A stretch of DNA of 64,000 nt from Galeopsis tetrahit (Eukaryota; Streptophyta; Magnoliopsida; Lamiales; Lamiaceae), in contig OY776129.1 of the NCBI GenBank assembly GCA_963675135.1, forward strand, positions 61,009,028-61,073,027, read 5' to 3'. The translations under genes were made by a program, and so were the position numbers. A model generated the notes under the pieces. That model did not search any database. It saw only the letters and a list, made by a program, of their open reading frames with translations, and had not been told where the DNA came from. Positions 1 through 10,600 of the stretch are shown piece by piece (the first letter of the stretch is position 1; every line of letters begins with the position of its first letter).

Positions 1-32
1 CCCATCCAATCTTCGCTGCTTCATCTGTCAAC

Positions 33-2826
33 ATGACCACCTCTGCATCTCCCAACACCTCTCTCATCACCTTCAAAGGTCTTGCCCAAGCACGTCTGAA
101 ACTCACCTCCACCAACTATGGAGCTTGGTCATTCCAGCTAAGACTCCTTCTCACTGGTCATGACCTGTTTGGATATGTTTCGGGCTCACACCCCTGCCCC
201 CGACAACACTTCCAGCTATTGACGGCACCACCTCTGCTGTACCGAATCCTGAACACTCCATTTGGGTGCGTCAGGACCACTTAATTTTCTCGGCCATTGT
301 TGGCTCCATGTCTCCCTCACTCATCCCTTTCATAGCATCAACAAAAATCTCATGCGGGGCCTGGTCAATGCTTGAAAGCATGTATGGGAAACCCTCCAGG
401 GGGCGCATCCTCGCCCTCAAAACCAAGCTCCTTGGTCTCTTCAAAGGCCCTCGCTCGATATCGGACTTTCTCATTGATGTTCGCTTTGTCGTCGATGAGC
501 TCGCCCTGCTCGGTGTCTGATTCACGTGATATACAACACTAAATAAACAACCGCAAGTATACGGCGTCTATTGTAGCGTGATAAGCACGAGGTCGATCCC
601 ACGAGAAGGTTAAAGCATAAAAGGGTAGTTTGCTAGTCGAATTCTAAATAGACGTGATCGATAAATTGAGTGGTGTGAATTACTCTAAGATTACCTAACA
701 ATGTGTCACTAATAAGTAACGAAGAGTAAATAAAAAAAATCGATCAACTAACATGCAAAGTAAGAAAACGAAAGTGAAACGAATGTAACTCAAAGAAAGA
801 AGGTGGGTTCCAAGGCGATTGTAGTATTTAGATGTCCGTTTATGAGAGTTATCTCGTTTAAATGGCCATTAAGGTTATCTCGTATAGGGTGATCACACAA
901 GAAGAACTAATCGATCTCTCGATACAAATTAATCCAAAGACGCAATGTAATATGAGCTCGTATGTCTACATCACAAACATTACACCATCTAAAATAGCTC
1001 CTAAGATCATTTAATTCCCTCTCCGATAATTAATCCTCTCTCGAGATCATAATAATACCGGGTTGCACATTCGCATACGATTAAATGGAATAAATCTCTC
1101 AATACTACCCCAATTAACAATAAATCAAGCAAATCATTATGGCCACTAACAACATGCTTTGAAATGGATAATTGAATATGCAAATAAGAAATAAACACCA
1201 ATTAAAGCAAGAAATTACTCATAAACATCAATCCAAGTCTTACAATACCTTAGAACCACAAATGTGTTTAGCTAACTACTAGCATAATCAAATTACAAAT
1301 CCAAAACGAAATAACTAAATAAAAAGGAAAAGAAAGAGAAAGTTTAGTCTATAATGTGGTAGAGAATGGAATTTGGGAGCTATTGCATCCTTTCTTCCTT
1401 GATTTGGTGAAGAATTGAGAGAGAAATGGCCAAAACACCTCCAAGTATGTGTAACTATGTGTGGAATTGGGGGAGAATGGCTTGTAATTCAAGAAATGGG
1501 GCTTATATAGTGTTGGGGTAGGGTTTGAATGCCAAAATTGCAAGTTGGTCCTTCAAAAATGGCCAAAATAAGGAGATGGCACCGAAAATGGGGGTAGCAC
1601 GGCCGTGCACGGGGTTGCTCGGCCGTGGCCTTGTCTCGGCCGAGATACGCGGAACAGGGGAGGACCAGGTGCTCGGCCGAGTTGGGAGCTCGGCCGAGAT
1701 GCTCGATGTTGGGTGAGTGGGCAAAATGTCTCGGTTTCGACGAGCGTTTGTCCGAGAAGATGGCTCGGCCGCGGCGTTGGCATAGTGCTCGGCCGAGAAG
1801 GGTGCTCGGCCGTGCACTTTCCTTAGGCCAAAATGCCTCAGTTTCGACGTGCGTTTCTTCGAGAATGGTGCCCGATCGTGCCCCGTTTTTGCTTGGCTCG
1901 AGCACGGCGTGCCTTGTTCTTCGATTTCAGCTCTTTTCTCGTTTTGTGCATATCTTTCGCCTTGGGTGTCGGATTGACTCGATTCCTTCGGCTAATCCAC
2001 TCCATTTTTCGAGACGAATCCAACCGTGCACTCCTCTTCCTGATCCAGTGAGGTATGGTTGGTGTTTTGCTCCAAATTTCATCATATTTCCTACAAAATC
2101 GACAAAACACAACCTTTCTCTCATTTCGGCTTAAACAATCATATTCCATGCATAATTCAATGAAATCCATATCAAAATACACTTCACATGTGCCCCTAAA
2201 ACGTGTAAATTCCACCCGAATCAGTGTCTCCTCTGACCCTGAAGATGTCACTCTCAAAGTTCTAACCAGCCTTGACGACTCCTGTCGTGACATAGCCAAC
2301 GCCATCCTAGCTCGCGGGCACCCCATATCCTTTGCCGAGTTGTGCGATAAGCTCCTGAGCGTCGAGGCTCAAATGGCCTCATAGTCATCCTCGGCACTAG
2401 CACCTGCGTCTGCCTTGACCGCCGGTAAAACCCACCATCGCTCCTCGCGACCTGATTCGAGGCCCAGATCCTTTGATGCTCGTCCTCGCCAACCGCGCAG
2501 AGGCCGTATCTTGGCACCTGCCAATACTGCCGAGCACCAGGCCACACTGCTCGCACTTGCCCAGAAATTCCCTCGGCACCCATGCACTCTACTCAGCCTA
2601 CGGACAACATCGACCACCTTCACAGGGCACCTTTTTACCCCACCACAATCTCGTCGTCCCAAGTCGGATGCTCGCCCGGCTTACTCAGCGCACTCAGCCT
2701 CCTCGTCTCATTCTGTCGAGTACTGGATACTTGACTCTGGTGCCTCTCATCACATCACTAATGATCTCGTCAATCTCTCTCTTCACTCGTCCTTCGATGG
2801 GTCTGACAATGTGGAAATTGGTGATG
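33..2826 (+). pseudogene. Ty1/Copia gag-protease remnant, split by a solo LTR
   Basis: Positions 33-284 and 266-520 are two overlapping frames of a Copia-type Gag N-terminal region (FKGLAQARLKLTSTNYGAWS, then a stretch ending DFLIDVRFVVDELALLGV), so at least one frameshift is present. The frame resumes after an inserted LTR at 2224 (DPEDVTLKVLTSLDDSCRDI) and ends at 2384 with a stop after EAQMAS. From about 2715 there is a Copia aspartic protease start, WILDSGASHHIT, with DSG as the catalytic motif. The zinc-knuckle region is not visible and the protease breaks off near 2826. Integrase, RT and RNase H are absent. In a Copia element Gag forms the particle and the protease matures it; this copy is dead. 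The left end runs off the window. Confidence 0.85.
518..2223 (-). mobile_element. Solo LTR of a Gypsy/Athila-type retrotransposon
   Basis: This 1706-bp segment starts TGATTC, ends GAATCA, and is flanked by the perfect 5-bp duplication gtgtc at 513-517 and 2224-2228. Its start (aaccgcaag..acggcgtcta) and end match the LTRs of the full Athila-type element at 37538-48509, but with clear divergence, so it belongs to a related subfamily. On the minus strand a TATA-like CTATATAAG lies near 1500-1510, and about 90-300 bp upstream of it are eight CGGCCG-centred palindromes (about 1600-1815). No internal region remains, as expected after LTR-LTR recombination. Both flanks continue the same Copia gag, which fixes the insertion point. 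Confidence 0.92.
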
Positions 2827-3280
2827 GTATCAGTTGTCTTTTATAATTCTATTGTTTCCACTTGTTTTTCTGCAATTCATTTCTTTTACATTTCATCTCT
2901 TTTCTTGTGTTCTTTCAACTTATAATGTAATAATTAAAATCACTGTCTATTATAATTCTCTTGTTTAGCGTAAATTCATATATTCAACTCAAATACTCTT
3001 GTATGAACGATCTCATGCATCTCTATTTAAGTATTCCAGTTATACTCTCTTTAAAATAAAATTGAGTTGGAGTCTCATACAAATTTTTATCAATCCAATT
3101 ATATTTTAAAGAAAATTAAAACATGAGACAAATAAAACAGTCTCATAAATTGTGGCCGCATGCACAACAGCACTACCCAACTATTGAATATTTTTATAGA
3201 ATTCTTCCCATAATATTTTGAGTTCTACATGTACAATTAATTATAAAATTCTTTAATATCTTGCTCGCATCTTCAACTTA
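2827..3280. other. AT-rich spacer, no gene seen
   Basis: AT-rich sequence between the broken Copia protease and the CACTA-like end. No ORF, repeat unit or RNA gene was recognised. Confidence 0.5.
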
Positions 3281-3480
3281 CACTACAAAAAAACATGTTG
3301 TTAAACGATGAAAATCGGCGCAAAACATGATTTACGATGATTTTTTTGTGGTTGCAATTGTTTGTGACATTTTTTTTTTCAAATCGTAGCAATTTACGAT
3401 GGCTTTTTAGCGCCGTAAATTTACCACAACCATTTCTTGTTTTAAATTGGTTTTTGACCCATGCCTCAACCGGTTAAAAT
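3281..3480 (+). mobile_element. CACTA-like transposon terminus (one end only)
   Basis: The segment begins CACTACAAAAAAACATG, which matches the plant CACTA (En/Spm) terminal motif. It is followed by subterminal repeats of the type tttacgatg (near 3331 and 3393). No opposite end with the reverse complement was found in the window, so this is a fragment or solo end. The right boundary is a guess. Confidence 0.45.
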
Positions 3481-3915
3481 GTCGTTGTGTATAAATTTAC
3501 TTCCAGGTGTGTCAAATGATTGGTGTAATAATTGTTCTATTTTCGATTTATTAGAGTTGTGTGTATTGTTGATACTAAAATTGATTAATTATTCTTGAAA
3601 TAAAGGTATAAAGTTTTGTTATTTTTGTTGGGAAAAAAATTGGAAGCCAAACATGTCCCAATTATTTGTTGATATCAATGGAAGGAGTAAGGGCGCGGCT
3701 AAAGTCACCCGAATTTCCTATGAGTACACCCACCAAACATTTTTTAATTTTTTAGAACATATGAAATGTCCAATATACCCCTAGAAAAAAATTTATGTAA
3801 AAAACTAAGATGAGTACACCCATCCATTCTATTTCACCACCACCTCCACCTCCACCATCATTCAACAAAAAAAACTCCAAAATTGCAACAAAAATTAATC
3901 CGAAACACCAACTGT

Positions 3916-4205
3916 TCGAAAAAATTTCCAAAACAAACGTGTTCGAATTTTTTTACAAAACAAACTCAACATGTTCGAAATTTTTTTCAAAACAAATTCA
4001 ATATGTTCGAAAAAAATTCCAAAACAACTTAAATTTGTTCGAAATTTTTTCCAAAACAAACTCAAGTTGTTCGAAATTGTTTTCAAAACAAACACAATAT
4101 GTTCGAAAAAAATTTCAAAACAACTTAAATTTGTCCGAAAAAAAAAATCGAACATCTTGTTCGAAATTTTTTCCAAAACAAACGCACTATGTTCGAAAAT
4201 AATTC
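3916..4205. repeat. Minisatellite of ~30-bp units containing TTCGAA
   Basis: Roughly ten diverged units of about 30 bp, each with a tgTTCGAA core followed by an A/T-run and a ccaaaacaaactca-like segment. They lie inside Mutator-like family A copy 1. The same array is found in copy 2 at about 25534-25880. Short ORFs in both directions are by-products of the repeat. Confidence 0.8.
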
Positions 4206-4267
4206 CAAAACTTCAAAAAAAATCCTAATTTTTTTTCCCAGAAAACCCTAATTTTTCAGACCTAAAC

Positions 4268-4575
4268 TTACCTGTTAGCGGCGGCGGCGGCGAGGGGAGG
4301 AGCACTACGGCCGCGGCGAAGGGGAGGAGGGGGTTGGCGGCGGCCGCGTCTGTGGGGAGGAGGGAGGGCGGCGGCCGCGACTGTGGGGAGGAGGGAGGGC
4401 GGCAGCCGCGTCTGTGGGGAGGAGCACTACGGCCGCGGCGAAGGGGAGGAGGGGGTTGACGGCGGCCGCGTCTGTGGGGAGGAGGGAGGGCGGCGCGACG
4501 GGGTGGCGAAAATGGAGGTGGGAGGTGGGCGGCGTGGGCCGCGTCGGAGGTGGCGAAAATGAAGGTGGGAGGTGG
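4268..4575 (-). other. GC-rich cargo block with splice-donor-like junction
   Basis: A sharply GC-rich block of gcggcggcg / gggaggagg / ggccgcg repeats in an AT-rich element. On the minus strand its edge reads CTAACAG|GTAAGTTTAG (about 4270-4285), a near-perfect plant 5' splice site, followed by an AT-rich intron-like stretch (aaaaattagggttttc). The same junction is kept in copy 2 near 25950. This fits a captured first exon plus intron start of a host gene (Pack-MULE style). No protein could be identified. Confidence 0.5.
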
Positions 4576-4886
4576 GTGTCCTGTTCAATGAGAAGAGAAA
4601 GAATTGAGTTTAGGGTTTTAATGGAGAAAGGGGTAATTTTGGGTTTTCCAATTGGGTGTCCTCATCCAATTTGTGGGTGTTCTCATCCCCTGGGTGTACT
4701 CATAGGAAACCCGGGTGCCTTTAGCCGCGCCGAAGGAGTAAATCGAGATTAATTTCAGCATTTTGGCCCAATAGAGCAGCTCTTTGTGGCCCAAAATATT
4801 AACTTAACTCGTGGACCTATTCCATTAAACAGCCTTAGTCGGACCATGTTGCTAATGCGTATATACCCCTCCATAATTATTAGATG

Positions 4887-5443
4887 CAGTGACGGACCTA
4901 CCTTATGCCCAGGGGGGCCCGCGGGCCCCCCACTAATTTTATAAATTTGTTAGGGGTATTTTGGTAATTTCACACATATTAAAATTAATACTCTGTTTTA
5001 TAATTATTTGCACATTTCTGATAAAAAAAAAATTCATAAAATTAATATATATGCGAACATCATTTTATTTTAAAATCGTCACTTATTTTGGGTCTACATT
5101 TTATCCTAATATTTCACTAAATCTATTTTACATCCTACTAAATTCTTCTTACACCTTATCAAATCACTCAAAATACGCTTTCTTATTTGACTCTACACCA
5201 CTAAATTCAATTGTTTTTTAAAGTGAATCGGTTAAAATGTGTCAGTTATCACGGGACGGAGGGAGTATTAACTTGTACCAAAACATAGCAAAAGTCAACT
5301 TATCCGATCAATTTAATTTAATGAAATGTGACATATTGACAATTTTATAATGTGGAATTTTAATGAAAATAATGAGTACATATATTTTTTTTATAATAAT
5401 ATTAATCGGGCCCCCCTACCGAAAATTTCTGGGTCCGTCACTG
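4887..5443. mobile_element. hAT-type MITE, 557 bp
   Basis: Termini CAGTGACGGACCTACC and (reverse complement) CAGTGACGGACCCAG form imperfect inverted repeats, flanked by the perfect 8-bp duplication attagatg (4879-4886 and 5444-5451). An 8-bp TSD and a CAG start are typical of hAT. It has no coding capacity and contains a nested Stowaway MITE. A related element lies at 53099-53646. Confidence 0.88.
4991..5265. mobile_element. Stowaway MITE nested in the hAT MITE
   Basis: The right end is gggacggagggag followed by TA; the left end is a decayed TA-CTCTGTTTTATAATTA. The CTCCCTCCGTCCC-type TIR with a TA target is the Stowaway (Tc1/mariner) signature. The left TIR is degenerate. Confidence 0.6.
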
Positions 5444-5451
5444 ATTAGATG

Positions 5452-6337
5452 TACTCCCCTTATTAATTTATCGAAAAGAATGGATAAAAATATTGAAAGT
5501 TTGATCGACAATAATTCATTGAGAATAATAATAATAAAAATAAAAAGAGGAAAAAACATTTGGAATGCTCGATTAAGATTAAGTTTTGGACGGAGGGAAG
5601 CAGAAGAGTGTTGGGCTCCAAATGTAACTGCACGTGGCGATATTTTAGGATTTTGGGGATGCGTATTTTATTGGGGGAGAGGAGAGATGGAAATAAATTA
5701 GGTTTGGAGAGAGTGTATAAAAGGATAGTTTAAGTAATTTGGAGAAAGTATATCTATAAAAAAAAAAACCAATTTTGAGGAGAGTGTATGCAAGGATGAA
5801 AATATTGGATTTATGGAAATCGGTAAATTTTAAAAATTAAAAAAAATTAATAACAAACCTTTAAGTAAATAAAATCAACAAAATAATTTGAATACATTTT
5901 ATTTCAATGATAAATTTATATAAAATATAATGTACTATGTTATTTCGTATAATATTTATCGATATTTTTGTAAATTTATCGACATTTTCTGATATTTTTT
6001 CGATATTTTACCGATATTAGATTCGATATTGTTATTGTCTACCGATATTTATCGATATTTTCAATTTTAAAAAAATTATCGTGGAAATATCGGTTATTCG
6101 CAATATCGATTCGATGACCCCGAAAAATGGATATATCCCGGATATAAATCCATGAGTGTATGCATCAGGTGGGTACATCTAACAATCATGGAGTGGTATA
6201 TAACCCACGCCATTTTATTTTGTATGAAAAATAAAGCCTCATGTGAGCCCATGATAGCAGCCCATTTATCCATTATTTTGGCCCAAAGAAGACATATGGA
6301 TAGGGATAGAGATGGGGCTTATTTTTGACGATTTTAC
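5452..6337. other. AT-rich spacer with CGATATTT-rich segment
   Basis: No gene seen. From about 5945 to 6110 the motif cgatatt / tcgatattt and its inversions recur about ten times in roughly 165 bp, ending near tatcccggatataa. It looks like a decayed repeat-derived segment. Confidence 0.5.
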
Positions 6338-7154
6338 AGGGTCCGACTATTTACACTTTCATTTAGGTTCAGAACACCCCCTATCAGTTTAATAATATAA
6401 TAATAGTTTAAAAACCTCAAAATACCCTTTGATTAATATTACTCTATTAAATGCACCCTCACTACTAATTACACCCTTAGAACCCTAATCCTAAAATATG
6501 CAGTAAAAGCCGCCACCACCAACGTCGCCACCACCCCACCACAAAACACCATCATTTTCGATAGAAACAGAACAAAATAAAAATCAGAAATTTCAAAAAA
6601 CACCACCACAAAACACTACTATTTGTGGACGAAAGTGTATATGGTCGATCTACAAAGGTCGAAAAATTTTTTTTAAAAAAAAATGGCCAACATATGCATT
6701 CTCGTCGACAACAATTTATCGACGAAAATGCAAAGGGTCGAGCCTGATGTGTCGAAGATAAAAAAAAAAGAGAGAGGAAGAGAAAAACCTGTTGTTGGAA
6801 GTGCGTACAAAAAAACCTGAAGAAGAAAAGAGAGAGAGGGGGAGGGAGCATCTAGACAGAGGGTTTTTTTTTTTTTTTTTGGGTGTGGTAGGGGCGTGGG
6901 CTTGGATGGTGGGTGGGTTGGGGGTTTGGATTGTGGGAGAGGGGTGGGAATTTCTGGGTTTCTTTTACAGGGGAGGGGTGGGAAAGGGAGGAGGGGAGGG
7001 GCGGCGGCCGACGGCAGCCGGCAACCGTGGTGGCAGTTTGGTGGTGGGGGGTTGGGGGAGATATGGTGCTTTCATTTTTTGTAGAAGAAAAAAATGAAAA
7101 GATGGGAAGATGAAGAAGAAAATGAAAGAATTAGGATTTTGAGGTGGTATAGTG

Positions 7155-7373
7155 TATTAGGCATATATAAATATATTAAGAGATATTATATATATCTTGT
7201 ATAATATATTTTATATATCTTGTAAATCTTTATTTCCTTAAATTAGAGATATATAGTAGATATGTTTTGTATCTATAAATACTCCCCTCATGTATTCTTT
7301 ACATTCATCCCCTCATGTATTCTTTACATTCATTCAATGAAATAATAATTTCCCTATTCATTGTTTCTCTATA
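7155..7373 (+). repeat. 5' LTR of the gag-less Copia element
   Basis: A 219-bp LTR containing a 25-bp duplication that is absent from the 3' LTR. It is immediately followed by the primer binding site TGGTATCAAAGC (7374-7385), which matches the initiator tRNA-Met type used by most plant Copia elements with one mismatch from TGGTATCAGAGC. Confidence 0.9.
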
Positions 7374-7639
7374 TGGTATCAAAGCCCCTCGGCTCACGCC
7401 TCGATCCCACAATAATCCTTGTAATTGTTGTTCGGCATTCTTGTCGTTCAAAACTCACGATTACAACACTCCTCCCATAACTACCGTTCGCTTGCAACTC
7501 CCGAACAAAACATCGACGATTTCAACTCTTCACGGTACCCTCTCTGGTTAAATCACCGTGCCCAATTTTTTTTTTTTTTAGCCGTGCATACTGCCTTCTC
7601 TCTCCAATCAAAACACCACTACTACATACTCGTTGTCTA

Positions 7640-10600
7640 ATGGGCCCAATCCACTACAGCACTACTGCTTACACCCCCAAATCTGGTAAATACACCCCTC
7701 CGCATCTACGCACTCACTCCACTACTACATACACCCCACCTCGTATGCACACCCACCCTGCTGGTATATACACCACCTCCGCCCACTCTCCTATTTCAAA
7801 GATCCCCTCCATCCCCTGGATCTTGGACTCCGGGGCCTCTCATCATATCACAACTCACCCCCATAATTTATATGTTTCCTCTCCATATTCCGGCTCGGAT
7901 GATGTCATTATCGGTGATGGTAACGGTTTGAAAATTTCACATATTGGTTCCTTGTCGTTTCCTCATGTTAATATGCTAACATTCTCAAACGTCCTTGTTG
8001 TCCCACAAATGGCCAAAAACCTTATCTCTGTTTCAACCTTGTGTCGAGATAATGATGTTAACATTATTTTTGGATCTACTTATTTTCAGGTGCGGGATGG
8101 CAAAACGGGGACCATTCTCCTCACAGGGAGTCGCGTGGATAATCTCTACGTATGGCCGACTCGAGCATCTCTTAACCCCACAACCTCCATCTCGGAAAAA
8201 CAACCATCACCCATCTGGCATGCTCGTCTAGGTCATCCGTCCTCCAAAATTCTTTCCCATACCTTATCCAAGTATAGCTTACCTATCACGAACTCAAAAC
8301 TGCATTATTGTGATTCTTGCAACTGTATTAAAAGTCATAAACTTCCTTTTTACGATTCAAGCTTTATATCTAGTTCCCCCCTTGAGGTTCTTTTTTCTGA
8401 TGTTTGGTCGTCCCCTGTCCTGTCAACTGAAGGCTTCAAATACTATGTCATTTTTGTTGATCACTTTAGCAAATATATATGGATTTACCCTCTAAAACGC
8501 AAATTTGATGTCCTCCCCACCTTTACATCCTTTAAAAGCATCGTAGAAAATTTCTACAACACCAAAATCAAAACCCTCTATACTAACAACGGGGGCGAAT
8601 TCATTGCCCTACGATCCCTCCTTCAAACTCATGGTATATCTCATCTCACAACTCCTCCCCACACCCCTGAACACAATGGCATGTCTGAACGTCGTCACAG
8701 ACATGTTGTTGATACTGCCTTAGCCCTTTTACATCATGCTTCTATGCCCCTTACATATTGGCCTCATGCAGTTTGCGCTGCTACCTATATTATAAACCGT
8801 CTACCAAAACCCAATCTTAACATGTTGTCCTCATATCAATTCCTTCTAAAACAAACTCCCAACCTAGCTAAACTTAGAGTTTTTGGTTGCTTATGTTATC
8901 CTTGGCTCCGCCCCTACACTTCCCATAAATTAGACCCTAGATCCACTCTATGTGTCTTCATTGGATACTCTCCTACCCAAGCTGCTTATCTTTGTCTTGA
9001 GTTAAAAACCAACAAAATATATACCTCTCGTCATGTTCAATTTGTTGAAAATGTCTTTCCTCTAGCCACTCCTAAAACTGCTCCTGATACACCCCCTACC
9101 TTAACAGATACACCCCCCAATCTGCCAGACACACCCACTGTTTTAATTTATCCACCCCCTGCACCCACCAATACACCCCTGGCCCCTTCCACCAATCCTA
9201 CCCCACCCACAAACCTTACGAATACACCCCCACCCCAAAATATACCATCTCTCGACGAGAATCCAGCCCCGCCACCACCCCCATTACCTGCACCCCCTGT
9301 TCCTCTTAATACACCCACCAGCCCAACGCCCAGTCCTGTTGCACCCCTCAGATTACTAAGTACACCCCCATCAACTCCAAACCCTAATTCCACTATACAA
9401 ACCCTTGATCTCGAGTCGCCAGATGCTCCCTCACTGCCATCCCCACCTATACAACAACGAACTCGAATGGTCACTCGAGCCCAAAACAGTATCTTCAAAC
9501 CAAATCCGAGGTATGGTCTATCTTCTACTTTATCTTCTGACACTGAACCTAGCTGCGTCTCTCAGCCATTAAAAGATGTACGATGGAGGGAGGCCATGTC
9601 ATCTGAATTTAATGCCCTTCTAAAAAACGGTACTTGGGATTTAGTACCACCTGATGATTCTGCAAACATTATTGGTTCGAAGTGGGTCTTCCGCATCAAA
9701 CAGAAACCAGACGGTTCCTTAGACAAGTACAAAGCTCGACTTGTCGCCAAAGGCTTTCACCAACGCCCTGGGGTTGACTTTTCTGAAACATTTAGTCCTG
9801 TGGTCAAACCAGCAACCGTTCGAGCAGTCCTGAGTATTGCAGTCACCAAAGATTGGCCACTTCGTCAGTTCGATGTGAATAATGCTTTCCTTCACGGTGC
9901 CTTAGCCGAATCTGTATTTATGGCTCAACCACCCGGGTTTGTTGATAAAACCTTCCCTACATATGTGTGCAAGTTACATAAATCCATCTATGGCCTAAAA
10001 CAGGCACCTCGCACTTGGTATTTTGCTCTTCGAACCTTCTTGGAGAGTATTGGTTTCATTCACACCAAATCTGATGAGTCTCTCTTTGTATACAACAAAT
10101 CCGGTATAACTGCTTATTTTCTCGTGTATGTTGATGATCTAATCCTTACAGGAAACAACACCTCGTTCCTCACAAAAGTGGCCTCAGGCCTTAGTACAAA
10201 GTTCTCTGTCAAAGACTTAGGCTCACTTTCCTATTTCCTAGGTGTGGAAGTGCTCCGTACTAAGAAAACTTGCTTTCTCTCCCAACGTAAGTATATCATT
10301 GACCTACTCACCAAATATAATATGCTCACTTCCAAACCTGTCCAAACCCCTCTCTCCACCTCTACTCGTTTATCTCTTTCTGATGGAACACCGTCCACTG
10401 ATATCACCCAATATCGTCAAGTTCTTGGAAGTCTCCAATACCTCCAACTTACTAGACCTGATATTGCTTTTGCTGTACATAAATTGTCTCAATTCATGCA
10501 TGCTCCCACCACAACTCATTGGGGCACTGTAAAACGCCTCCTTCAATATCTTAATGGAACTAGAGATGTTGGAATTACCCTCCGCCCCAACCCATCTGAC

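Larger units (their letters stand above)
3691..4731. mobile_element. Mutator-like non-autonomous element, family A copy 1
   Basis: The left terminus GGGCGCGGCTAAAGTCACCC and the right terminus (reverse complement GGCGCGGCTAAAGGCACCC) form inverted repeats that continue through a shared CCTATGAGTACACCCA. The 9-10 bp duplication gaaggagtaa flanks the element (3681-3690 and 4732-4741); 9 bp is the Mutator superfamily hallmark. Just inside the right end a GGGTGT-NCTCAT motif recurs three times. Inside are a TTCGAA-containing minisatellite and a GC-rich block next to a splice-donor-like site. There is no transposase. A second copy lies at 25307-26308. Confidence 0.85.

Noticed and set aside
4414..4752. 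Gly/Arg-rich ORF of 112 aa in Mutator-like copy 1
   Set aside because: Generated by GC-rich simple repeats; it runs through the TIR and is not kept in copy 2.
6792..7113. Three overlapping Gly/Trp-rich ORFs
   Set aside because: G-rich low-complexity DNA inside the TIR element; three frames open at once, no domain.
9148..9543. 131-aa Gly/Val-rich minus-strand ORF
   Set aside because: It is the antisense shadow of the Pro/Thr-rich linker of the Copia pol; repetitive codons keep the other strand open.
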